Shown: positions 44,813 through 55,560 of the stretch, one piece after another
Numbering within the stretch: position 1 is the first letter of the stretch
Layout of the letters: each line of letters opens with the position of its first letter
NCBI RefSeq assembly: GCF_003594935.2
Contig: NZ_CP043342.1
Span: 744,001-808,000, forward strand
Length of the DNA stretch: 64,000 nt
Source of the DNA: Enterobacter huaxiensis
Lineage (GTDB): Bacteria; Pseudomonadota; Gammaproteobacteria; Enterobacterales; Enterobacteriaceae
Reading direction: 5' to 3'
Notes under the pieces: generated by a model
Told to the model about the DNA's origin: nothing
Databases searched by the model: none
The model's input: the letters and a program-made list of their open reading frames with translations, nothing else
Position numbers and translations under genes: made by a program

Positions 44813-45593
44813 GCCGCGCCCGGCTGACGTGCCCGCGCTTGCCGAAGCGGCGCTGTGGCAGGAGCTGGATCTGACGCCCAAGCCGGGGCTGGTGGACAAG
44901 CTCAATAACGGCTCCCATCGCGATATGGACCACGCGCTGTTCGTCCGCAGCATTGCGGCGATAACGCCGTGGTTTTCGCGCTTTGCCGAGCTGGGTAACG
45001 CGCATGCGGATAAACCCGCCGCCGGGCAGCTGGGGATAATCCGTCCGATGGGGATGGCCTGCGAGCAGGCGATGTACGCCGCAACGGGGGGAGTGAACGC
45101 GCACAAGGGCGGGATTTTCGCTCTCGGCCTGCTCTGCTTTGCCGCCGGGCGTGTGAAAAATATCTCCGCAGACAGCCTCTGCTGTGAGGTAAGTAACATC
45201 TGCCGCGGGCTGGTTTCGCGGGAACTCGGCGGGCGCAGCGGGCAGGCGACGGCGGGCGAGCGGCAGTATCAGCAGTACGGCTTAACCGGCGCGCGCGGCG
45301 AGGCGGAAAGCGGCTTTGCCACGGTGCGTAAGGCTTTGGATGCGTGGAACGGTCAGTCGCTTCACGGCCTGCTGTTGCGCCTGATGGCGGTGAATCAGGA
45401 CAGCAATCTCGTTTCGCGCGGCGGCATTGATGGGCTGCGCTACGTCCAGGGCTACGCGCGGGAATTACTGGCTAACGGCTGGGACCGCGAGGCGTTGCTT
45501 AAGATGGATAAGGCATTGATTGAACGCAATCTGAGCCCGGGCGGCAGCGCGGATTTGCTGTCGGTGGGGTGGGTGCTGTCTGCAATAAAATAG
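44790..45593 (+). CDS. citG: Triphosphoribosyl-dephospho-CoA synthase CitG
   Basis: The 267-aa enzyme makes 2'-(5''-triphosphoribosyl)-3'-dephospho-CoA, the precursor used by CitX. Family motifs are LTPKPGLVDKLNNGSHRDMDHALF, ATGGVNAHKGGIFALGLL and LTGARGEAESGFATV. It is somewhat shorter at the N-terminus than E. coli CitG (about 292 aa). Last gene of the cit operon; REP elements follow. Confidence 0.94.
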   Translation: MTGLLATKPRPADVPALAEAALWQELDLTPKPGLVDKLNNGSHRDMDHALFVRSIAAITPWFSRFAELGNAHADKPAAGQLGIIRPMGMACEQAMYAATGGVNAHKGGIFALGLLCFAAGRVKNISADSLCCEVSNICRGLVSRELGGRSGQATAGERQYQQYGLTGARGEAESGFATVRKALDAWNGQSLHGLLLRLMAVNQDSNLVSRGGIDGLRYVQGYARELLANGWDREALLKMDKALIERNLSPGGSADLLSVGWVLSAIK

Positions 45594-45666
45594 CCGGGTG
45601 GCGGCTTCGCCTTACCCGGCCTACGGCCTGGTTTTGTAGGCCCGGTAAGCGCAGCGCCACCGGGCA
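45593..45666. repeat. REP pair in inverted orientation (BIME), copy 4
   Basis: Two REP units (45593-45624 and 45636-45666) face each other between the convergent ends of citG and nupG. Confidence 0.85.
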
Positions 45667-45672
45667 CAACAA

Positions 45673-46929
45673 TCAATGCGCTATCGGCTGCGCACCGTTC
45701 GGCACGCGAACGTGCTTGTACTTGAACAGCGCGATGAACGCGAAGAACAGCACCAGCGAGTACGCCGCGAAGATCAGCCACACGGGCTGCCAGTTGGTGA
45801 TGCCGTTGGTGGTGTACATCTCAACCACTTTACCGCTCACCACGCCGCCCAGAATACAGCCGAAGCCGTTGGTCATCATCAGGAACATGCCCTGCGCGCT
45901 GGCGCGGATTTCAGGCTTCACCTCTTTTTCCACAAACACCGAACCGGAGATGTTGAAGAAGTCGAAGGCGCAGCCGTAAACAATCATCGACAGAACCAGC
46001 AGCACGGTGCCGAACGGGCTTGGATCGCCGTAGGCGAACAGGCCGAAGCGCAGCATCCAGGCGGCGATACTGATCAGCATGACGTTCTTGATGCCGTAGC
46101 GGCTCAGGAAGAACGGGATGGTGAGGATGAACAGCGTCTCAGAGATTTGAGAGATGGACATCATCACCGACGCGTGCTCAACGATAAAGCTTCCGGCGAA
46201 CAGCGGATTGTTATCGAAGCTGTGCAGGAAGGTGTTGCCGAACATGTTGGTGATCTGCAGCTCCGCGCCCAGCAGCATGGAGAAGATAAAGAAGATCGCC
46301 ATGCGTCTGTTTTTAAACAGCGCGAACGCGTCCAGGCCGAGCATTGAGCTCCAGCTCTGGTTTTTCTGCTGGTTAGACACCGGGATGTGCGGCAGCGTCA
46401 GGGTGAAGATTGCCAGCACCACGGAGAGCGCGGCACCGATATAGAGCTGCATATGGCTCAGTTCAAAGCCCGCAAAGCTCACACCCCACATCGCCATGAT
46501 AAAGCCGATGGTGCCCCAGATGCGGATAGGCGGGAAGTCGGTCACGATGTCCATGCCCGCAGACTTGATGCGGTGGTAGGAGATGGTGTTGATCAGGCCA
46601 AGCGTTGGCATATAGGCCAGCGAGTTGAGCAGGATCACCATGAACATCGCCCCCGGCGTGGTCACTTCGGCCGCCATAAACAGCGTCCCCGCCCCCACCA
46701 GATGGCAAAGCATGTACAGCCATTTCGCACTTAACCATTTATCCGCCACGATACCCAGCAGCGTTGGCATGAAGACAGCTGCAATACCCAGCGAGCTGTA
46801 AACGGCACCGATAGACGCACCGTCGAACTTGAGCGTCACAAACATATAGGAGCCGAGTGTGGTCAGCCAGCTACCCCACAGGCAGAACTGCAGAAACGAC
46901 AAGATTTTAAGCTGCAGCTTAAGGTTCAT
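45673..46929 (-). CDS. nupG: Nucleoside:H+ symporter NupG
   Basis: The 418-aa major facilitator protein with 12 helices imports purine and pyrimidine nucleosides. The sequence equals E. coli NupG over most of its length (MNLKLQLKILSFLQFCLWGSW, DFPPIRIWGTIGFIMAMW, GCAFDFFNISGSVFVEKEV). The ATG at 46929 is chosen for family length; the open frame reaches back another 40 codons into the promoter region. A CRP-like site lies upstream. Confidence 0.96.
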   Translation of the reverse strand: MNLKLQLKILSFLQFCLWGSWLTTLGSYMFVTLKFDGASIGAVYSSLGIAAVFMPTLLGIVADKWLSAKWLYMLCHLVGAGTLFMAAEVTTPGAMFMVILLNSLAYMPTLGLINTISYHRIKSAGMDIVTDFPPIRIWGTIGFIMAMWGVSFAGFELSHMQLYIGAALSVVLAIFTLTLPHIPVSNQQKNQSWSSMLGLDAFALFKNRRMAIFFIFSMLLGAELQITNMFGNTFLHSFDNNPLFAGSFIVEHASVMMSISQISETLFILTIPFFLSRYGIKNVMLISIAAWMLRFGLFAYGDPSPFGTVLLVLSMIVYGCAFDFFNISGSVFVEKEVKPEIRASAQGMFLMMTNGFGCILGGVVSGKVVEMYTTNGITNWQPVWLIFAAYSLVLFFAFIALFKYKHVRVPNGAQPIAH

Positions 46930-47073
46930 GTTACTTTCCTCACAAGTGAGCGGGAGATATGTTGTTTTGGGAACATTCAGGGTTGTTATTTGATGCGATT
47001 CTATCAGCTGGCAACGATATGTTTTGTTACTTCCCGCAAAAAAATGCAATCCACATTAACTTGCAGTTTAAAT

Positions 47074-47089
47074 TGTGATGCAAATAACA
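47074..47089. promoter_or_regulatory. CRP-like site upstream of nupG
   Basis: TGTGA-N6-TAACA differs from the CRP consensus TGTGA-N6-TCACA at one position. It lies about 145 bases before the nupG start, in keeping with CRP/CytR control of nupG in E. coli. Confidence 0.55.
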
Positions 47090-47126
47090 TTTTCGTATGG
47101 ATGGGGTGAGTGAGTGCGGCCTGATG

Positions 47127-47204
47127 CCCCCTCACCCTAACCCTCTCCCAGAGGGAGAGGGAACTTGAATACCCTCTCCCTCTGGGAGAGGGCAGGGTGA
47201 GGGG
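47127..47204. repeat. Palindromic repeat pair, CCCTCACC/GGTGAGGG family, copy 4
   Basis: Two hairpins with a central CCAGAGGG/CCCTCTGG pairing lie between the mltC 3' end and the nupG promoter. Confidence 0.85.
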
Positions 47205-47211
47205 TAGCTTT

Positions 47212-48315
<1,104 letters not shown>

Positions 48316-48330
48316 TTAGTCGTTGCTTTC

Positions 48331-48398
48331 GCCGGGTGGCGCTTTGCTTACCCGGCCTACAACACCGTAGGCCCGTGCAAGCGAAGCGCCGCCGGGCA
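48331..48398. repeat. REP pair (BIME), copy 5
   Basis: Two inverted REP units (48331-48361 and 48368-48398) lie between yggX and mltC, so the two genes may not be one simple transcript. Confidence 0.8.
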
Positions 48399-48412
48399 CC
48401 AGCAGCGCGATA

Positions 48413-48685
48413 TTATTTTTCCGGCGGCGTATAGCCTTCGATGTGCACGTCTTTGCCTTCGAACAAGAAGTTCACCATTTCCTGTTCGAGCAGCTTGCGG
48501 TGTTCCGGGTTCATCATGCTGAGTTTTTTCTCGTTAATCAGCATGGTCTGCTTTTTCTGCCACTGTCCCCAGGCCTCTTTGGAGATCTCGTTGTAGATGC
48601 GCTTGCCCAGGTCCCCCGGGTAGAGCTGGAAGTCCTGGCCTTCAGCGTCACGCTGCAGGAAAGTACAAAAAATCGTTCTGGCCAT
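48413..48685 (-). CDS. yggX: Oxidative damage protection / Fe(II) trafficking protein YggX
   Basis: The 90-aa protein matches YggX, which protects Fe-S clusters and limits labile iron. The conserved Cys near the N-terminus ([17 protein letters not shown]) and [24 protein letters not shown] are present. The second ATG (48685) is favoured by the spacing from AGAGGA; the first (48691) is almost on top of it. It is downstream of mutY in the same direction. Confidence 0.95.
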   Translation of the reverse strand: MARTIFCTFLQRDAEGQDFQLYPGDLGKRIYNEISKEAWGQWQKKQTMLINEKKLSMMNPEHRKLLEQEMVNFLFEGKDVHIEGYTPPEK

Positions 48686-48711
48686 ACTCATTCCTCTTTT
48701 TGTTGTCGATG

Positions 48712-49764
48712 CTAAACCATTGCACCGGCACGTAATTGTTGTAACAGGCGCTCCACGGGAGCCGCCAGTCCGACTGATGGCGGTTGCGCTAAGTTATACC
48801 AGAGAGCGGTTCCTTCATCTATGCAGGAGGTGAAGGAGGACACGGGAAGCCACATTGGCACAATATCCAGGTGGAAATGGCTAAAGGTGTGGCGAAACGC
48901 CGTCTGCTGCGTGAGGGTATCGGCGGCAATCCCGCGCTGTTTGAGCCATTCCCGCAGCAAATCTTCATTTTCAAACTGTGGGAAGCAGTATAGACCACCC
49001 CACAGGCCGCTCGGCGGACGCTGGGCGAGAAACACCTCGTCACCGTTTTGCATCAGCAGCATGTATCCGGTGCGCTCCGACAGCGTCTGCTTCGGCTTTT
49101 TGCCCGGGTATTGCGCCCACGAATGGTTGGCATACGCCACGCAAATATTATTCACCGGGCAGAGCTCGCATTTGGGTTTTGAGCGCGTGCAGACCATCGC
49201 GCCGAGATCCATCATCGCCTGGTTAAAACGCTCCACGCCTTTCGCCGGGGTGACCTCTTCACTTATTTCCCAAAGACGTTTTTCAACGTCCTTCTTCCCC
49301 GGCCAGCCGTCGACGGCGTAGCAGCGTGCCAGCACGCGCTTCACGTTGCCGTCGAGGATCGGGAAATGTTTGCCTAAAGACAGGGAGAGGATTGCGCCAG
49401 CGGTGGAGCGCCCGACGCCGGGGAGATCGGCTACCTCGTCGAAGGTTTCCGGGAATTTGCCGTTATGGCGCGTGGCGACCTGCTGCGCGGCCTTGTGCAG
49501 ATTGCGCGCGCGGGCGTAATAGCCCAGGCCTGTCCACAGGTGCAGCACCTCGTCTAACGGCGCGTTTGCCAGATCGGTGACCGTCGGGAAGCGCGCCATA
49601 AAACGCTCGAAGTAAGGAATGACCGTGGCAACCTGCGTTTGTTGCAGCATCACCTCGGAGAGCCATACTTTGTAGGGCGTTTTTTCAATTTGCCAGGGCA
49701 GGGTTTTTCGCCCGTATTTGTCGTACCAGTCCAGCACCTGGGCTGAAAATTGAGAGGCTTGCAT
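48712..49764 (-). CDS. mutY: Adenine DNA glycosylase MutY
   Basis: The 350-aa enzyme removes adenine from A:8-oxoG mispairs. Catalytic Glu37 ([11 protein letters not shown]) and Asp138 ([10 protein letters not shown]), the helix-hairpin-helix LPGVGRSTA and the four Fe-S cysteines 192, 199, 202 and 208 are all present. The C-terminal NUDIX-like domain recognises 8-oxoG. The ATG at 49764 equals the E. coli start; two codons upstream is another ATG. Divergent from trmB. Confidence 0.97.
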   Translation of the reverse strand: MQASQFSAQVLDWYDKYGRKTLPWQIEKTPYKVWLSEVMLQQTQVATVIPYFERFMARFPTVTDLANAPLDEVLHLWTGLGYYARARNLHKAAQQVATRHNGKFPETFDEVADLPGVGRSTAGAILSLSLGKHFPILDGNVKRVLARCYAVDGWPGKKDVEKRLWEISEEVTPAKGVERFNQAMMDLGAMVCTRSKPKCELCPVNNICVAYANHSWAQYPGKKPKQTLSERTGYMLLMQNGDEVFLAQRPPSGLWGGLYCFPQFENEDLLREWLKQRGIAADTLTQQTAFRHTFSHFHLDIVPMWLPVSSFTSCIDEGTALWYNLAQPPSVGLAAPVERLLQQLRAGAMV

Positions 49765-49908
49765 GGTCATCGATTCACATAATCAGGGACGCAGATTGCA
49801 GCACAGCGTCAATCTGCTGTAAACCGGATCTTTCCCATGCTTGCATAGAAGCCTTAACTTTGGATAATGCCCGTTTCCCGAACACTCTCACAAGCAGACA
49901 ACTCTTTT

Positions 49909-50628
49909 ATGAAAAACGACGTCATTTCACCGGAATTTGATGAAAACGGTCGCCCGCTGCGCCGTATTCGCAGCTTTGTCCGCCGTCAGGGCCGCCTGAC
50001 AAAAGGGCAGCAACACGCGCTGGACAACTACTGGCCGGTGATGGGCGTTGAGTTCACTGAACAGCCTGTCGACTTTGCCAACCTGTTTGGCCGCGAAGCG
50101 CCCGTTACGCTGGAGATCGGCTTCGGCATGGGCACCTCGCTGGTGGCGATGGCAAAAGCGCGCCCTGAGCAGAACTTCCTCGGTATTGAAGTGCACTCGC
50201 CGGGCGTGGGCGCATGCCTGGCAACGGCGCAGGAAGAGGGCGTTGAGAACCTGCGCGTGATGTGCCACGACGCGGTGGAAGTGCTGCACAAAATGATTCC
50301 TGACAATTCTTTGAACATGGTTCAGCTCTTTTTCCCTGACCCGTGGCACAAAGCACGTCATAATAAACGCCGTATCGTTCAGGCGCCGTTTGCCGAGCTG
50401 GTGAAAAGTAAGCTTAAACTGGGCGGCGTCTTCCACATGGCGACCGACTGGGAACCTTATGCGGAACATATGCTGGAAGTCATGTCGTCGCTGGACGGGT
50501 ATAAAAACCAGTCTGAAAGCAATGACTATGTACCGCGTCCGGACTCACGTCCGGTGACAAAATTTGAACAGCGTGGCCATCGTCTTGGCCACGGCGTATG
50601 GGACTTAATGTTCGAGAGGGTGAAATAA
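49909..50628 (+). CDS. trmB: tRNA (guanine-N7-)-methyltransferase TrmB
   Basis: The 239-aa SAM enzyme makes m7G46 in tRNA. The SAM site [15 protein letters not shown], the [11 protein letters not shown] motif and the [17 protein letters not shown] catalytic region match the family. The ATG encoding [12 protein letters not shown] is the E. coli start; the frame is open 14 codons further upstream. It overlaps yggL by one base (TAATG). Confidence 0.96.
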   Translation: MKNDVISPEFDENGRPLRRIRSFVRRQGRLTKGQQHALDNYWPVMGVEFTEQPVDFANLFGREAPVTLEIGFGMGTSLVAMAKARPEQNFLGIEVHSPGVGACLATAQEEGVENLRVMCHDAVEVLHKMIPDNSLNMVQLFFPDPWHKARHNKRRIVQAPFAELVKSKLKLGGVFHMATDWEPYAEHMLEVMSSLDGYKNQSESNDYVPRPDSRPVTKFEQRGHRLGHGVWDLMFERVK

Positions 50629-50954
50629 TGGCAAAGAATCGTAGCCGTCGTCTGCGTAAAAAGATGCACATCGAAGAATTCCAGGAAGTGGGCTTCTCCG
50701 TTGCCTGGCGTTTCCCGGAAGGCACCAGCGTTGAGCAGATCGATCAGGACGTTGATGCGTTCATCAATGAGGTGATCGAGCCAAACAAGCTGGCCTTTGA
50801 CGGGAGCGGCTATCTGGCCTGGGAAGGTTTGATCTGCACGCAGGAAGTCGGTAAATGCACCGAAGAACATCAGGCGCTGGTCCGCAAATGGCTTGAAGAG
50901 CACAAACTGGAAGATGTCCGCGTCAGCGAACTTTTTGACGTTTGGTGGGACTAA
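50628..50954 (+). CDS. yggL: YggL family 50S ribosome-associated protein
   Basis: The 108-aa DUF469 protein is basic at the N-terminus ([20 protein letters not shown]) and acidic at the C-terminus. Homologues associate with the 50S subunit. It is translationally coupled to trmB. A terminator follows. Confidence 0.94.
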   Translation: MAKNRSRRLRKKMHIEEFQEVGFSVAWRFPEGTSVEQIDQDVDAFINEVIEPNKLAFDGSGYLAWEGLICTQEVGKCTEEHQALVRKWLEEHKLEDVRVSELFDVWWD

Positions 50955-50966
50955 TAAAGCAGAACG

Positions 50967-50991
50967 GGGCCAGCAATAGCTGGCCCATTTT
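50967..50991 (+). terminator. Terminator behind yggL
   Basis: GGGCCAGC-AATA-GCTGGCCC followed by ATTTTG is a stable hairpin between yggL and yggN. Confidence 0.8.
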
Positions 50992-51010
50992 GTCTGAGGG
51001 AGTGTTGAAA

Positions 51011-51727
51011 ATGCGCAAAACGTTGCTGGCTGTTGCTTTACTGGCAATCGGATCCACCGCCCATGCGGAGTATAAATGTAGCGTCACCCCGCGTGACGAC
51101 GTGGTGTTAAGCCCGCAAACCGTGCAGGTGAAAGGCGAGAACGGCAATCTGGTGATTACGCCGGATGGCAACGTGACGTTTAACGGCAAACAGCAAAACC
51201 TGACCGCCGCTCAGCGCGAGCAGGCGAAGGATTATCAGGCCGAGTTACGCACCGCACTGCCGTGGATTAACGACGGCGCGCTGACGCGCGTTGATAAAAG
51301 CCGCGTGGCGCTGGACAAAATCATCACCAAAGAGGTGGGTGAAAGCAGCAACATGCGCACCCGCCTGACCAAGCTGGACAAGCAGCTGAAAGAGCAGATG
51401 AACCGCATCATCGAGAATCGCACCGACGGCCTGACGTTCCACTATAAGGCGATTGATGAAGTGCGTGCCGACGGCCAGCAGCTGGTGAATCAGGCGATGG
51501 GCGGTATCCTGCAGGACAGCATCAACGAGATGGGCGCGCAAGCCGTACTGAAAGGCGGCGGTAACCCGCTGCAGGGCGTGCTGGGCAGCCTGGGCGGGCT
51601 GCAGACGTCGATTCAGAACGAGTGGAAAAATCAGGAAGCTGATTTCCAGCAGTTTGGCAAAGACGTGTGTAAACGCGTGGTGTCGCTGGAAGATAGCAGG
51701 AAGGCGCTGGTGGGGACGCTGAAGTAA
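51011..51727 (+). CDS. yggN: DUF2884 periplasmic protein YggN
   Basis: The 238-aa protein has a signal peptide (MRKTLLAVALLAIGSTAHA) and matches E. coli YggN (YKCSVTPRDDVVLSPQTVQV, AAQREQAKDYQAELRTALPWI). Function is unknown. The ATG at 51011 gives the signal peptide; the open frame upstream is rejected. Confidence 0.93.
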   Translation: MRKTLLAVALLAIGSTAHAEYKCSVTPRDDVVLSPQTVQVKGENGNLVITPDGNVTFNGKQQNLTAAQREQAKDYQAELRTALPWINDGALTRVDKSRVALDKIITKEVGESSNMRTRLTKLDKQLKEQMNRIIENRTDGLTFHYKAIDEVRADGQQLVNQAMGGILQDSINEMGAQAVLKGGGNPLQGVLGSLGGLQTSIQNEWKNQEADFQQFGKDVCKRVVSLEDSRKALVGTLK

Positions 51728-51745
51728 GGTCTCTGCGCGCTGGGC

Positions 51746-51826
51746 CCCTCACCCTAACCCTCTCCCCAAAGGGGCGAGGGAATGGTTTGCTCCCTCTCCC
51801 TTTCAGGGAGAGGGCCGGGGTGAGGG
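51746..51826. repeat. Palindromic repeat pair, CCCTCACC/GGTGAGGG family, copy 5
   Basis: Two hairpin units flank a short spacer between yggN and the DUF559 gene. The last eight or so codons of the DUF559 gene lie inside the right unit. Confidence 0.85.
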
Positions 51827-52165
51827 TTGTAGCATTTGCAGTATCTCAAGGATCCTTGCTAACACCGCCTCTTCGTTATCCCAGAGTTCGTTGTTCCAGA
51901 AACGAATGACGTACCAGCCTTTTCGATTTAGCCAGAGCGTCCTTTGACGATCGTATTCCTGCTTTTCATCATGTTGCCCACCATCCAGCTCAACGGCCAG
52001 ACGAGCCGAGCAGCAGGCGAAATCCAGAATGTAGTGACCAACCGGATGCTGTCGGCGAAATTTATGATTTTCGAAACGGCGGCTGCGAAGTAAATACCAA
52101 AGCCGTCTTTCTTCTTTTGTCAGCTCACGTCTGAGCTGTTTTGCGTATGAACGAGTAATTTCCAT
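51803..52165 (-). CDS. DUF559 domain protein (Vsr/restriction-endonuclease-like fold)
   Basis: The 120-aa protein has the DUF559 pattern: LRRELTKEERRLWYLLRSRRF, HKFRRQHPVGHYILDFACCSARLAVELDGGQHDE (Asp and Glu of a PD-(D/E)xK-like active site) and RTLWLNRKGWYVIRFWN. Such proteins are presumed nucleases; the target is unknown. The C-terminus LQPSPRPSP is encoded by the intergenic repeat. It occupies the place where ansB and yggM lie in E. coli. A GTG two codons upstream is an alternative start. Confidence 0.85.
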   Translation of the reverse strand: MEITRSYAKQLRRELTKEERRLWYLLRSRRFENHKFRRQHPVGHYILDFACCSARLAVELDGGQHDEKQEYDRQRTLWLNRKGWYVIRFWNNELWDNEEAVLARILEILQMLQPSPRPSP

Positions 52166-52228
52166 CCCCACACTCTGCCAGCCTTTCCCTCAGCCGGCAG
52201 AACGGGATGCAAAATCCTGAATCAGCCT

Positions 52229-53371
52229 TCAGGATTCTTCGGCGAGGAACAGCTCAAGAAGGGAGTTTAAGAACAGCTTGCCGTGCTCAGTTATCTGCCA
52301 GTACGCATCGCACTCGGTCAGATACCCCTGCGCCAGCGCCTCGTCAATCTGCGGACGGATCACCGACTCCGGCATCCCGGTGTACAGCACAAACTCCGCG
52401 CGCGGTGCGGCTTCCAGCAGACGGAAGCGGTTCATGAAGAACTCAAACGGCTTGTCCGCCGCCTCGACGTCGTGCTGACGCTCAAGATAGCGGCCTTCCA
52501 TATACCCGCGCGGGTGGCGGGTTTTGGCGGTACGCAGAATGCGCCCGTCCGGGAAGGTCACCTTGCCGTGCGCGCCGCAGCCAATCCCCAGATAATCGCC
52601 AAAGCGCCAGTAGTTCAGGTTGTGCTGGCACTGATAGCCCGGCTTCGCGTACGCGGAGGTTTCGTACTGCTGATAGCCCGCAGCGGTCAAAAGCCTATGG
52701 CCCTGCTCGAAGATATCCCACAGCGCGTCGTCGTCCGGCAGCACCGGCGGGCGGGAGCCGAACAGCGTGTTTGGCTCAATGGTAAGCTGATACCACGACA
52801 GGTGCGGCGGGTTCAGTTCAATCGCCTGGCGCAGGTCGTCCAGCGCCTCGTCGAGCGACTGGTCCGGCAGGCCGTGCATCAGATCGAGGTTGAAGCTGCG
52901 AAGATTAAGCCCCGTTGCCAGGTTCGCCGCGCGCTTTGCCTCTTCCGGGCCGTGAATACGCCCCAGACGCTTCAGCTTCGGCTCGCTAAAGCTCTGCACG
53001 CCAATGGAGATACGGTTCACGCCCGCACGCTGATAGTCGACAAAACGGTCGGCCTCAACGGTGCCGGGGTTGGCCTCCATCGTAATTTCAGCATCCGCCG
53101 CCAGGTTCAGACGCGCGCGCACGCCGTCCAGCAGCGTTTGCATCGCCGGGCCTGAAAGCAGGCTCGGCGTACCGCCACCAATAAAAATGGTCTTAACTTC
53201 ACGTCCCTGTGCGTAAGGTACATCGGCGTCCAGGTCGGCCAGCAGATGCGCAACGTAGTCATCGTGCGGCACTTCACCCTTCAGCGCGTGCGAGTTGAAA
53301 TCGCAGTACGGGCATTTCTGCACGCACCACGGGATGTGAATATAAAGACTCAGAGGTGGCAAATTAGCCAT
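52229..53371 (-). CDS. hemW: Heme chaperone HemW (radical SAM)
   Basis: The 380-aa protein is the HemN-like heme chaperone. It has the radical SAM cluster motif CxxxCxxC ([16 protein letters not shown], Cys16/20/23), [16 protein letters not shown] and the C-terminal winged domain. It lacks the extra N-terminal Cys of true HemN. It overlaps rdgB by 8 bases in the yggT-yggU-rdgB-hemW cluster. Confidence 0.95.
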   Translation of the reverse strand: MANLPPLSLYIHIPWCVQKCPYCDFNSHALKGEVPHDDYVAHLLADLDADVPYAQGREVKTIFIGGGTPSLLSGPAMQTLLDGVRARLNLAADAEITMEANPGTVEADRFVDYQRAGVNRISIGVQSFSEPKLKRLGRIHGPEEAKRAANLATGLNLRSFNLDLMHGLPDQSLDEALDDLRQAIELNPPHLSWYQLTIEPNTLFGSRPPVLPDDDALWDIFEQGHRLLTAAGYQQYETSAYAKPGYQCQHNLNYWRFGDYLGIGCGAHGKVTFPDGRILRTAKTRHPRGYMEGRYLERQHDVEAADKPFEFFMNRFRLLEAAPRAEFVLYTGMPESVIRPQIDEALAQGYLTECDAYWQITEHGKLFLNSLLELFLAEES

Positions 53372-53957
53372 TACGTAACGCTTCCAGTAACAGTTTCAGT
53401 GCGCGTCCACGATGGGAAATCGCGCTTTTTTCTTCGCGGGTCAGCTCCGCGGCGGTTTTGCCCTCGGTCGGGACAAAGAAGATCGGGTCGTAGCCAAAGC
53501 CGCCGTTGCCAGCCGCTTCGCGGGTAATCACGCCCGGCCAGCTGCCGTGGCAGACGATCGGCGTCGGGTCGTCTGCGTGACGCATATAAACCAGCACGCA
53601 GTGGAACTGCGCGGTGCGCTGTTCGTCAGGCACATCTTTCAGCGCGACAAGCAGCTTTTCCAGATTCTGCCGGTCGGTTGCGTCTACGCCGGAATAGCGT
53701 GCAGAGTAAATGCCCGGCGCGCCGCCGAGAAAATCCACGGCCAGGCCGGAGTCGTCGGCAATTGCAGGCAGGCCGGTGACCTGTGCAGCATGGCGCGCTT
53801 TCAGGATCGCGTTCTCGATAAACGTCAGGCCCGTCTCTTCGGCGGACTCGACGCCAAGCTCGGTCTGCGCCATCACGTCCAGCCCAAAATCATTTAACAG
53901 CGAGGCAAGCTCGCGCACTTTACCGGCGTTACCGGTAGCGAGAACAACGTTCTGCAT
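53364..53957 (-). CDS. rdgB: XTP/dITP pyrophosphatase RdgB
   Basis: The 197-aa Ham1 family enzyme hydrolyses XTP, dITP and ITP to monophosphates. It shows [38 protein letters not shown] and GFGYDPIFF with SHRGRAL at the C-terminus. It lies 3 bases behind yggU. Confidence 0.97.
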   Translation of the reverse strand: MQNVVLATGNAGKVRELASLLNDFGLDVMAQTELGVESAEETGLTFIENAILKARHAAQVTGLPAIADDSGLAVDFLGGAPGIYSARYSGVDATDRQNLEKLLVALKDVPDEQRTAQFHCVLVYMRHADDPTPIVCHGSWPGVITREAAGNGGFGYDPIFFVPTEGKTAAELTREEKSAISHRGRALKLLLEALRNG

Positions 53958-53960
53958 GGT

Positions 53961-54257
53961 TTAGTCCTGTTCTGTCAGAGCCGCGACTTCCGTCGGGATA
54001 GATTGCGGATTGAGGATTTTTACCTGTTTGTGCCGCCCAAGTTCACCTTTTTCAATGATGACCTGGCTTTTGGCAACGCGAAACTGTTTGGCCAGATATT
54101 TGGTCAGATGCGCATTGGCCTGGCCGTCAACCGGTGGCGCGGTGATGGCGACTTTTAGCTCGTCGCCATGCAGTCCAACTATAGAGTCCCGGCTGGCTTT
54201 CGGCTGAATGTACAGCCGTAAAACCAGCCCGTCGGCGCAGGTGCTTACTGCACTCAT
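53961..54257 (-). CDS. yggU: DUF167 protein YggU
   Basis: The 98-aa protein matches YggU ([41 protein letters not shown]). Function is unknown. The ATG at 54257 overlaps the yggT stop (ATGA) and equals the E. coli start; an ATG four codons upstream is less likely. Confidence 0.94.
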   Translation of the reverse strand: MSAVSTCADGLVLRLYIQPKASRDSIVGLHGDELKVAITAPPVDGQANAHLTKYLAKQFRVAKSQVIIEKGELGRHKQVKILNPQSIPTEVAALTEQD

Positions 54258-54820
54258 AGCGCCATCCACAGCCCCGGCAGCAGCATGTTGCCAGTGGCCT
54301 GCAACAGCTCGGCAATCCCCATATTGGCCACATACAGCAGCAGCACCAGGATCATCGGGGAGAAGTCGATCCCGCCCATTGAAGGCAGCAGGTTGCGAAT
54401 CGGGCGCAGCAGCGGTTCAGTCAGCTGGATCAGGGCATATTCCACCGGACTCCGTCCCTGGCTCACCCAGCTCATGATCGCCATCACCAGCAGCACCCAG
54501 AAGATCAGTGACCCGATGGTTTTAATCAGGATCAGAACGGCAGCAATCCAGATAATGGGCTGGAAGGTGATAACCATAAACAGCACGATCGCCTTGATAA
54601 CGCTAAGAATAAAGGCGACCAGCAGCGAGGAGCTATCGATAGGACCCATTGCCGGAATAATGCGGCGCAGCGGCCCAACGACAGGTTGCGTAATTTTTAC
54701 GACAAACTGCGAGAACGGATTGTAAAAATCACAGCGGGCCCACTGCATCCAGACGCGCAGCAAAAGCGCCATCGTATACAGCTCAAGCACCGTTGAGAGC
54801 AGGAAAGTCAACGTCTTCAT
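54254..54820 (-). CDS. yggT: YggT family inner-membrane protein
   Basis: The 188-aa protein is a duplicated YGGT domain with about four helices ([20 protein letters not shown] and [40 protein letters not shown]). It may support osmotic tolerance in E. coli. It lies 21 bases behind yggS and overlaps yggU. Confidence 0.93.
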   Translation of the reverse strand: MKTLTFLLSTVLELYTMALLLRVWMQWARCDFYNPFSQFVVKITQPVVGPLRRIIPAMGPIDSSSLLVAFILSVIKAIVLFMVITFQPIIWIAAVLILIKTIGSLIFWVLLVMAIMSWVSQGRSPVEYALIQLTEPLLRPIRNLLPSMGGIDFSPMILVLLLYVANMGIAELLQATGNMLLPGLWMAL

Positions 54821-54841
54821 GGCGTTCCTCAGGTTTCCTTA

Positions 54842-55543
54842 TTATTTTGAGTAGTCGCGCGCACCGAAAATTGCCGTGCCGATGCGCACCATAGTGCTGC
54901 CTGCCGCGATGGCGGCTTCCATATCATCCGACATGCCCAGAGAAAGCGTGTCTACCGATTCATAGCGCGCTTTAAGCGCCTCAAATGCTACAGCCATTTG
55001 CTGTGCCACGGCAAACTGCCTTTCATAACTTGACTCAGGTGCCGGAATTGCCATCAGCCCCCGCAGGGTTAAGCGGGGCAGGGCGGCGACTTCTGCCGCC
55101 AGCGCGTCCAGTTCCCCCAGCGCAATGCCGGATTTGCTGTTTTCATCGCTGATATTAATTTGAATCAGCACGTTAAGCGCGGGCAATTCTGCCGGTCGCT
55201 GCTCGTTCAGACGTGTGGCAATGCGCAGACGGTCGACGGTATGGCACCAGTCGAAGTGCTCCGCGACCAGCCGGCTTTTGTTCGACTGCAGCGGGCCAAT
55301 AAAGTGCCACTGCAGGTCTGCATTCCCCTGCTCCTGAAAGTGGCGGATTTTGTCCACCCCTTCCTGCACGTAGTTTTCGCCAAATGCCCGGTGGCCAGCC
55401 TCAATCGCTTCTGCGATGGTGCTCGCAGGCTTGGTTTTGCTGACTGCAAGCAACGTAATTTCTTCTGAAGCCCGGCCGCAACGCGTTGCGGCGGCTGAGA
55501 TTTTGTCCCGGACCTGTGCCAGGTTATGCGCAATGTCGTTCAT
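54842..55543 (-). CDS. yggS: PLP homeostasis protein YggS
   Basis: The 233-aa TIM-barrel protein binds pyridoxal 5'-phosphate through Lys in LAVSKTKPAS and keeps vitamin B6 and amino-acid pools balanced. HFIGPLQSNKSR and LSMGMSDDMEAAI-like SLGMSDDMEAAIAAGSTMVRIG are PLPBP motifs. It is divergent from yggR. Confidence 0.96.
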   Translation of the reverse strand: MNDIAHNLAQVRDKISAAATRCGRASEEITLLAVSKTKPASTIAEAIEAGHRAFGENYVQEGVDKIRHFQEQGNADLQWHFIGPLQSNKSRLVAEHFDWCHTVDRLRIATRLNEQRPAELPALNVLIQINISDENSKSGIALGELDALAAEVAALPRLTLRGLMAIPAPESSYERQFAVAQQMAVAFEALKARYESVDTLSLGMSDDMEAAIAAGSTMVRIGTAIFGARDYSK

Positions 55544-55560
55544 TTTCCGAGGAGTAGTCT

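Noticed and set aside
47127..47204. Repeat pairs as a possible CRISPR array
   Set aside because: Only two inverted hairpins with one short spacer, no regular direct repeats and no cas genes.
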